A DNA stretch of 19,059 nucleotides from RPQJ01 sp035691185 (GTDB lineage: Bacteria > Pseudomonadota > Gammaproteobacteria > Steroidobacterales > Steroidobacteraceae). This document shows positions 13,695-19,059 of this stretch, piece after piece; position 1 is the first letter of the stretch; the number at the start of each line of letters is the position of its first letter. The notes under the pieces were generated by a model. The model did not search any database. It saw nothing but the letters and a program-made list of their open reading frames with translations, and was not told where the DNA came from. The position numbers and the translations under genes are program-made. Location of the stretch: the NCBI GenBank assembly GCA_035691185.1, contig DASSJN010000192.1:1-19059 (forward strand), in the 5' to 3' direction.

Positions 13695-14479
13695 GCTTGG
13701 ACTCCGGCAGCTCCGGCCGCGCGCGCGCGGGCGCGTTCGAGGTCCCCGGCGGTGTCGACTCCAGGGCCCGGCGGCACGTCGCAGACGCCGACGACGACGC
13801 GCAACCCGGCTTGCAGCGCGCGCAGTTGTTCGAGCTTCTCGCACTGCTCCAGGCTCGAGGGCGCCAGCGCGGTGATGCGCTTCAGCGCGCCGACGCGGTA
13901 GGCATACATGCCCACGTGGCGCATCGCGCCGTCGAAGCGCAGCTGGCTCGCGAGGCCGGCGGTCGCCCCGTCGCGCGACCAGGGAATCGGCGCGCGGCTG
14001 AAATACAACGCCGCGCCGTCCTCCGCCACGACGACCTTGACCACGTTCGGATCCAGGAACTCCTGCAGCGACTCGACCGGCGTCGCCAGCGTCGCAATGG
14101 CTGCCCCCCTGTCGCGCTCGAGCAGCGCCGCCGCCTGGTCGATCAACGCGGACGGCACGAACGGTTCATCGCCCTGCACGTTCACGACGACCGTCGCATC
14201 GTCCCAGCCCCGTTCCCGCGCCACGGCGGCAACGCGGTCCGTGCCCGACGGCAGGTCCGGGTCGGTCATCACCGCCACGCGGTACGACGGCCGGCGCGGA
14301 TCGCTGACGACTCGCGCGATGCGCTCGTCGTCCGTCGCGACGACGACCTCGTCGGCGCCACTGGCTGCCGCCTGCTCGACCACGCGCTGGATCATCGGTC
14401 GGCCGCCGATGTCGAGCAGCGGCTTGCCCGGCAGGCGCGTCGATGCGTAACGCGCGGGGATGACGACGTGGAAAGTCAC
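13691..14479 (-). CDS. kdsB: 3-deoxy-manno-octulosonate cytidylyltransferase
   Basis: Cytosolic CMP-Kdo synthetase: activates Kdo with CTP to form CMP-Kdo for inner-core attachment to lipid A. 262 residues, close to the family norm. Visible: nucleotide-binding VVIPARYASTRLPGKPL (5-21), VATDDERI (48-55), PDLPSGTDRVA (73-83), VVNVQGDEPF (97-106) and FSRAPIPWSRD (about 158-168), then HVGMYAYR and LEQCEKLEQLRAL near the end. The start follows the Trm112-like gene's stop by 13 bases. It is cotranscribed with lpxK upstream and the LAB_N gene downstream. Confidence 0.96.
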   Translation of the reverse strand: MTFHVVIPARYASTRLPGKPLLDIGGRPMIQRVVEQAAASGADEVVVATDDERIARVVSDPRRPSYRVAVMTDPDLPSGTDRVAAVARERGWDDATVVVNVQGDEPFVPSALIDQAAALLERDRGAAIATLATPVESLQEFLDPNVVKVVVAEDGAALYFSRAPIPWSRDGATAGLASQLRFDGAMRHVGMYAYRVGALKRITALAPSSLEQCEKLEQLRALQAGLRVVVGVCDVPPGPGVDTAGDLERARARAAGAAGVQA

Positions 14480-14492
14480 GGCCGCGACCCGG

Positions 14493-14681
14493 TCAGTCGG
14501 CCAGCAGCGGGTCGTCCGAATTCAGCGCCCGCGCCTCGTCCTCGAGCATGACGGGAATGCCGTCACGGACCGGGAACGCGAGGCGGTCGGCGCGACACAC
14601 CAGGCAATCCTGGTCCCGGCGCCACTGCAGCGGCCCCTTGCAGAGGGGACACGCGAGGATGTCGAGTAGCTTGTTATCCAA
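14493..14681 (-). CDS. ycaR: Trm112/YcaR-family small zinc-binding protein
   Basis: 62 residues from a TTG start at 14681. The family begins (M)DNKLLDILACPLCKGPL, and GGGAG lies 6 bases before this TTG, so the ATG at 14702 with seven extra residues is less likely. Cysteine pairs CPLC and CLVC form a zinc ribbon, and RLAFPVRDGIPVMLEDEAR is the standard C-terminal segment. Trm112 in eukaryotes activates methyltransferases; the bacterial member between lpxK and kdsB has no settled role. The TTG lies inside the end of lpxK (8-base overlap with its TAA). Confidence 0.93.
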   Translation of the reverse strand: MDNKLLDILACPLCKGPLQWRRDQDCLVCRADRLAFPVRDGIPVMLEDEARALNSDDPLLAD

Positions 14682-15729
14682 GGGGAACTCCCGCACGAGC
14701 AAGCCCCGTGCGTTCCAGGATCGACGCGAGCAAGGCCTCGGCCTCGGCGCGATCGACCTCGACGTCGAGGTCGACCCACCACCAGCCGGGTCGTGCGAAC
14801 TGGCGGCATTTTACGGCATCCTTCTCGGTCATCAGGACGCTCGCGTCCGCCGGGAACGGCAGCGCTGCGGGATCGAGCGCCGCGTGGTCGGCGAGCGCGT
14901 GCTCGACGATCGAGAGGCCGGCGTCGCGCAGCGCGGCAAAGAACGCCGCAGGATGCCCCACGCCGGCCGCCGCGTGCAGGCGGACCGACCGCGGGAATGA
15001 CTCCAGTGGCTGGCGCTCGCCGGTCACGAGGTTGATCGCCGGCCCTAAGCTTAGTCGCGCCGTGAGTTGCATCGGTCCGCGCAGCGACAATTCGGACGCC
15101 GCCGTGCCCGAGCGACGTTGCGTCGCGATCACCGCGTTCACGGCCTCGAGTCGCACCGCGGGCTCGCGCAACGGCCCGGCAGGCAACGTCCAGCCGTTGC
15201 CGAGCCTGCGCGCGGAATCGATGACCGCGATCTCGTAGTCGCGTGCCAGACGCAGGTGCTGCAAGCCGTCGTCGCAGACGACGATCTCGGCACCCTGTCG
15301 GCCGGCCTGCCTCGCGGCGGCGACGCGATCCGCGCCGATCACGACGGCGTGCACACCGCGGCGCGCATGAAGCAGCGCCTCGTCGCCCACGATCGCCGGA
15401 TTGTCCGACAATTCGACGGTTTTCGGCGACCCTCGATGGCTGCCGCGATAGCCGCGCAGCACGACGCCGACCCGCAGGCCTCGCAGGCCCAGTTGCCGCG
15501 CCAGCCACGCGGCGACGGGTGTCTTGCCGGTGCCCCCGACCGTGACGTTTCCGACGACGACCACCGGCACGCCGGCCTCCTGCGAGCGCAGCAGGCCCGA
15601 CCGATACAGGGTGCGACGCAGCGCCACCACGAAGCGAAAGAGCAACGCGAACGGCCACAGCGGCAGGGTGCGCCATGCCGGGCCGTACCAGAGGCGCTGC
15701 ATCCCCGCCTCGAGGGACATGGCGTTCAC
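14674..15729 (-). CDS. lpxK: Tetraacyldisaccharide 4'-kinase
   Basis: Inner-membrane-associated kinase that phosphorylates the 4' position of the lipid A disaccharide to make lipid IVA. 351 residues. An N-terminal hydrophobic helix (LPLWPFALLFRFVVAL, 22-37) is followed by the Walker A GNVTVGGTGKTP (60-71), GYRGSHRG, VGDEALLHAR (114-123) and CDDGLQH (152-158), with MTEKDAVKC near residue 300. The GTG at 15729 overlaps the msbA stop (GTGA); an in-frame ATG three codons later (15720) is the alternative. Trm112-like and kdsB follow directly. Confidence 0.95.
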   Translation of the reverse strand: MNAMSLEAGMQRLWYGPAWRTLPLWPFALLFRFVVALRRTLYRSGLLRSQEAGVPVVVVGNVTVGGTGKTPVAAWLARQLGLRGLRVGVVLRGYRGSHRGSPKTVELSDNPAIVGDEALLHARRGVHAVVIGADRVAAARQAGRQGAEIVVCDDGLQHLRLARDYEIAVIDSARRLGNGWTLPAGPLREPAVRLEAVNAVIATQRRSGTAASELSLRGPMQLTARLSLGPAINLVTGERQPLESFPRSVRLHAAAGVGHPAAFFAALRDAGLSIVEHALADHAALDPAALPFPADASVLMTEKDAVKCRQFARPGWWWVDLDVEVDRAEAEALLASILERTGLARAGVPLG

Positions 15730-17456
15730 TCGCTGAACTGCAATCGGTGCAGCACCGAGTACTGGCCGCCGCGGGCCACCAGTTCCTGGTGCGGGCCGGA
15801 TTCGATCACCCTGCCCGCTTCCACGACGAGGATGCGGTCCGCCTTCTCCACGGTGGAGAGCCGGTGCGCGATCACGAGCGTCGTGCGATTCGCCATCAGC
15901 GCCTCGAGTTGCTGCTGGACCTCGCGTTCGAGCTCGGTGTCGAGCGCCGAGGTCGCTTCGTCCAGGATCAGGATGGGCGTGTTCCGCAGCAGCGCGCGCG
16001 CGATCGCGATGCGTTGCCGCTGGCCGCCGGAGAGCAGCGCGCCGCGATCCCCGACGACCGTGTCGAGACCGAGCGGGAACTGGTCCGAGAACTCCGTGAC
16101 GCGTGCGGCGCGCGCCGCCGCATCGATCTGCGAGGCATCGGCGGGGTGCCCGGACGCGATGTTGCTGCGGATCGTGTCGTTGAACAGCACCACGTCCTGG
16201 CTCACGAGGCTCATCTGGCCACGCAGTGCGTCCAGCGCGTATTCGCGCACGTCGACGCCGTCGACGAGCACCTGGCCGCTCGTCGCGTCGTAGAACCGCG
16301 GCAGCAGCCCGACCAGCGTGGACTTGCCGCTCCCGGAGCGCCCCACGATCGCGATCGTCTCGCCCGGTCGCGCGTGCAGGCTCACGCCGTGCAGCACGGG
16401 ATCGGTCGACGCCGGGTACTGGAACCCGACGTCGCGATACTCGACCTCCCCGCGCGCACGAGCCACCCGATGGCCGCCGCCCACGTTCTCGACGGGCGTG
16501 TCGAGCACGTCGAAGATGCTCTGCGCGGCGGCGATGCCCTGCTGCAGCGGGCCCGCGACGTTGACCAGGCGACGCAGCGGCGCCGTGATCAGCATCAGCG
16601 CGGCGATGAACGAGGTGAACTCACCGACCGTCATGCGTCCTGCGATCGCGTCGACCGTCGCGAGGTAGAGCACGCCGGCGAGGCCCGTCGCGGCGATGGT
16701 CTGCACGATGGGATTGCTGAGCCCCTTGGTCAGCATCAGCTTCATGTGCGACCGCCGGTTGTGCTCGATCACCTCGTCGAACATGCGCGCTTCGTACTCC
16801 TGCGCGTTGAACACGCGGATCACGCGCGGCGCCTCGATCGCCTCCTTGGCGACGCGCGTCACGTCGCCCATCGAGTGCTGGATCCGGCGGCTGTAGCGAC
16901 GGAACAGCTGGTTGATGCGCCGGATCAGCGCCGCGATCAGCGGGCCCACGATCAGGCTGAACAGTGTGAGCCGCGGGTTCATGTACAGCAGGTAGCCGAC
17001 CAGGCCGAGGATCGTCAGCGAGTCGCGGATGAACACCGTGACCGAATCCGTCGTGGCGTTGGCGACCTGCTCGGTGTTGTACGTGAGCTTCGAGAGCAGC
17101 ATGCCCGAGGGATTGCGGTCGAAGTACGCGACCGGCAGGTGCACGTAGCGGTCGAAGATCTGCGCGCGGAGCGTCTTGACGACACGCCGCCCGACGTACC
17201 CCGGGCAGTAGGTCTGCATGAAGTCGCTGACGCCGCGCAGGACGAACAGGCCCACGAGCGCGACCGGCACGAGCCACACCATGCGCGGGTCCTTGTCCAC
17301 GAACGTGCCGTCGAGGAAGAACTTCACGAAGGCCGCCCAGCCCGCGTCGGTGGCGGCGAAGAGCGTCATGCCGAGCACGCCCACGGCGAACATGCCCTTG
17401 TGCGGCCGCAGGTAGCCGAGCAGGCGCCGGTACGTCTGCATGGCCCCGCGCGGCAT
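15726..17456 (-). CDS. msbA: Lipid A export ABC transporter, ATP-binding/permease protein
   Basis: Homodimeric half-transporter flipping lipid A-core across the inner membrane. 576 residues from the ATG at 17456, close to the family norm. The transmembrane domain spans about 1-320 (six helices, first MFAVGVLGMTLFAATDAGW). The nucleotide-binding domain has Walker A GRSGSGKST (372-380), Q-loop SQDVVLF, signature LSGGQ (475-479), Walker B ILILDE (495-500) and H-loop H531. The start is uncertain: ATGs at 17492 (overlapping exbD by 20 bases), 17456 and 17441 are all in frame and none has a strong Shine-Dalgarno; 17456 gives the usual distance to YRRLLGYLRP. Position between exbBD and lpxK supports MsbA over a generic multidrug exporter. 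Confidence 0.95.
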   Translation of the reverse strand: MPRGAMQTYRRLLGYLRPHKGMFAVGVLGMTLFAATDAGWAAFVKFFLDGTFVDKDPRMVWLVPVALVGLFVLRGVSDFMQTYCPGYVGRRVVKTLRAQIFDRYVHLPVAYFDRNPSGMLLSKLTYNTEQVANATTDSVTVFIRDSLTILGLVGYLLYMNPRLTLFSLIVGPLIAALIRRINQLFRRYSRRIQHSMGDVTRVAKEAIEAPRVIRVFNAQEYEARMFDEVIEHNRRSHMKLMLTKGLSNPIVQTIAATGLAGVLYLATVDAIAGRMTVGEFTSFIAALMLITAPLRRLVNVAGPLQQGIAAAQSIFDVLDTPVENVGGGHRVARARGEVEYRDVGFQYPASTDPVLHGVSLHARPGETIAIVGRSGSGKSTLVGLLPRFYDATSGQVLVDGVDVREYALDALRGQMSLVSQDVVLFNDTIRSNIASGHPADASQIDAAARAARVTEFSDQFPLGLDTVVGDRGALLSGGQRQRIAIARALLRNTPILILDEATSALDTELEREVQQQLEALMANRTTLVIAHRLSTVEKADRILVVEAGRVIESGPHQELVARGGQYSVLHRLQFSE

Positions 17457-17472
17457 CTTCAGGTCGATGCGC

Positions 17473-17901
17473 CTATCGGCTTCGCGACCCATCGTGGACC
17501 GTGGCGATGTTGATTCGGGCGTAGCCGAGACGCCCGGCGACATCCATCGCCGTGACGACCGACTGGTGCACGGCACGGCCATCGGCGCGGATCGTGATGA
17601 CCTGGGCCCGGTCGCCACCCGTCCCGGCCGCGAGCGCGGTCGCCAGCGTGTCGGGACTGTTGTTGACGAGGTCGCGCCCGCCCACGCGGTAGCCACCCTC
17701 CGCCGTCACCTCGATCTCGACCGTCTCGCGGAGCGCCGCCTCGTCCGGCTGGATGCCCGCCTCGGGCAGGCGCACCTGCAGCCGTGCTTCGTCGATGAAC
17801 CGGGTGGACATCATGAAGAAGATCAGCAGCAGCAGCACGACGTCGATCAACGACGTCATGTTGAGTTCCTCGTCCGCGTGGCGGCGCTGCTGGAACTTCA
17901 A
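17473..17901 (-). CDS. exbD: ExbD/TolR-family biopolymer transport protein
   Basis: 142-residue partner of the ExbB/TolQ channel, coupling proton flow to force across the periplasm. The short cytoplasmic N-terminus MKFQQRRHADEELNMTSLID leads into one transmembrane helix (VVLLLLIFFMMSTRF, about 21-35) with the essential Asp at residue 20 (LIDVV). A periplasmic domain follows (VEIEVTAEGGYRVGGR; ITIRADGRAVHQSVVTAMD). It starts at TTG 17901, which overlaps the exbB stop (TTGA). The family normally begins with MKF followed by basic residues, as here, whereas the internal ATG at the NMTSLID position would cut the N-terminus. Ends 17 bases before the chosen msbA start. Confidence 0.93.
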   Translation of the reverse strand: MKFQQRRHADEELNMTSLIDVVLLLLIFFMMSTRFIDEARLQVRLPEAGIQPDEAALRETVEIEVTAEGGYRVGGRDLVNNSPDTLATALAAGTGGDRAQVITIRADGRAVHQSVVTAMDVAGRLGYARINIATVHDGSRSR

Positions 17902-18575
17902 GCGACGGCTTCCTGCGGATCGACGCCACCCTGCAGCGCAGCGAGTTCCGCGGCCGCCGCCGGGCGCGTCGCGCTGGCGCGGTCGATCGCGGCGACGAGC
18001 TTGAGCGATTCCTTTTCCATCTCGATCACGTGGCCGTCGACGCGCGCACGCAGGTAGCGAAACGCGACGAGCGCCGGGATCGCGATGATCAGGCCCGCGG
18101 CGGTCGTGATCAGCGCCTCGGCGATGCCGCCCGCCATGGCCGAAGGGTTGCCGACGCCGGCCACCGTGATGGCCTTGAACGTGCGGATCATGCCCGTGAC
18201 CGTGCCGAGCAGGCCGAGCAGCGGGGAGATTGCCGCGATCGTCGACAGCGCGCCCAGGTAGCGTTCGAGCTCGTGCGCGACATGACGTCCCGCGTCCTCG
18301 ATGGCCTCGACCATCAGCACGCGGTCGCGGTGGCGATTGGCGAGCCCCGCGGCGAGCACCTTGCCGAGCGGCGAGTGCTGCTGCAGCGCCGTGATCTGCT
18401 TGTCGGAGAGCGTGCGGTTCTCGACCCACCGCCAGACCTTGTCCGCGAGTTCCTCGGGGACGACGCGCTGGCCGCGCAGCGTCCAGAGCCGCTCGAGCGT
18501 GATGGCGACCGCGAGGATGGAGCACAGGATGAGCGGCACCATGACGATGCCGCCGGCCTTGACGATTTCGAACAT
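17898..18575 (-). CDS. exbB: ExbB/TolQ-family proton channel protein
   Basis: 225-residue inner-membrane subunit of an ExbBD/TolQR-type motor. Three membrane segments: GGIVMVPLILCSILAVAITL (about 8-28), ISPLLGLLGTVTGMIRTF (116-133) and ALITTAAGLIIAIPALVAF (154-172), with the conserved ISPLLGLLGTVTGMI and TTAAGLIIAIPAL motifs. The ATG at 18575 is chosen because MFEIVKAGG is the usual N-terminus; an upstream frame to 18653 is not family-like. The pair beside msbA suggests envelope energy coupling, but there is no tonB in the window, so the receptor partner is unknown. It begins 81 bases after comEC ends. Confidence 0.93.
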   Translation of the reverse strand: MFEIVKAGGIVMVPLILCSILAVAITLERLWTLRGQRVVPEELADKVWRWVENRTLSDKQITALQQHSPLGKVLAAGLANRHRDRVLMVEAIEDAGRHVAHELERYLGALSTIAAISPLLGLLGTVTGMIRTFKAITVAGVGNPSAMAGGIAEALITTAAGLIIAIPALVAFRYLRARVDGHVIEMEKESLKLVAAIDRASATRPAAAAELAALQGGVDPQEAVA

Positions 18576-18656
18576 GAAGTCGCTGGAGTCCCTGCACCCG
18601 CGAGAATTGGCACGGGGATGATACTGCATGGCCCCTGCCCCGGCGACGGGCACGAA

Positions 18657-19058
18657 TCAGGGATCGCGCCAGGGCCGCGGTCGATCGCGTCGCCACTCGC
18701 GGGGCGACTCGAGCGGCCCCGCTCCGAGTTCGAACGTGATCGCGCCGCTCGCACTCGTGCGCAGGTCGCGGGCGCCCGCCTGCCGGTAGCGCTCCACGAC
18801 GCGATCGGCCGGGAAATTCCAGCGATTGCGATGGCCGACGGCATAGACGACCCAGCCCGGTCGCGTCGCGGCGACGAACTCCGGTGTCGACGAGGTGCGG
18901 CTGCCGTGGTGCGGCGCCACCAGCACGTCGATTGCCGGCAGGTCCGCGGCATCGAGCAGCTCCGCTTCGGCACGGGCCTCGATGTCGCCGGTCAGCAGCG
19001 CGCTGTGCCCGCCGGCACGCACGAGCAACACGCACGAGCCGTCGTTGTCGCGTGTGTA
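18657..19058 (-). CDS. comEC: ComEC/Rec2 DNA-uptake channel, C-terminal part
   Basis: Final 133 residues of the competence protein that carries DNA across the inner membrane; the frame is open to the window edge, so the channel domain lies outside. The segment is the C-terminal metallo-beta-lactamase-like domain: NDGSCVLLVRAGGHSALLTG with the metal-site TGDIE, then VLVAPHHGSRTSS (HHGS motif) and VVYAVGHRNRWNFPADRVVERY. It ends 81 bases before exbB on the same strand. In many gammaproteobacteria comEC lies immediately upstream of exbB-exbD-msbA. Confidence 0.93.
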   Translation of the reverse strand, partial: YTRDNDGSCVLLVRAGGHSALLTGDIEARAEAELLDAADLPAIDVLVAPHHGSRTSSTPEFVAATRPGWVVYAVGHRNRWNFPADRVVERYRQAGARDLRTSASGAITFELGAGPLESPREWRRDRPRPWRDP

Positions 19059-19059
19059 C

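Noticed and set aside
15675..17513. 612-codon plus-strand open frame opposite msbA
   Set aside because: Shadow of msbA with an HDARRR-type composition and no recognisable domain.

Overview
The window is GC-rich bacterial chromosome with dense coding and strong GC bias at third codon positions. The gene content points to a gammaproteobacterium, probably near Xanthomonadales, Steroidobacterales or Nevskiales: an RNase E with a long disordered tail, a SUI1/YciH factor, RluF, and the order comEC-exbB-exbD-msbA-lpxK-Trm112-kdsB. That placement is inferred from gene order and protein similarity read by eye, not from a search. I see no rRNA, tRNA, CRISPR array, insertion sequence or prophage.

Left end (1-4.8 kb): a 5'-truncated rne (+) ends in an 11-bp hairpin facing a convergent GNAT acetyltransferase (-). 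Next comes a membrane-anchored TolB-like ORF (-) that loses its C-terminal part at a palindromic repeat. Behind the repeat, in another frame, lies the tail of a SnoaL/DUF4440-like protein. This stretch looks like a rearrangement scar. A minus-strand terminator with a T-run lies at 4624-4660.

Middle (4.8-10 kb): an exported M14 zinc carboxypeptidase (-) is divergent from a small exported protein (+) of an uncharacterised family. Then comes a tight minus-strand group: a VOC protein, an acetyltransferase/phosphatase-like fusion, an unrecognised short ORF and a low-molecular-weight tyrosine phosphatase. A second VOC gene lies just upstream of the group. The 213-base divergent gap at 6629-6841 shows no promoter I can support.

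Centre right (10-13.3 kb): yciH and rluF (+) form a two-gene translation-related unit, preceded by two adjacent hairpins. They converge on a large exported amidohydrolase (-).

Right end (13.4-19.06 kb): a minus-strand operon runs comEC (partial), exbB, exbD, msbA, lpxK, Trm112-like, kdsB, LAB_N protein. It supplies lipid A-core synthesis (LpxK, KdsB), lipid A export (MsbA) and a proton-driven TolQR/ExbBD-type motor. Several junctions are overlapping stop/start codons, some with GTG or TTG starts. No stretch longer than about 300 bases is without a gene.
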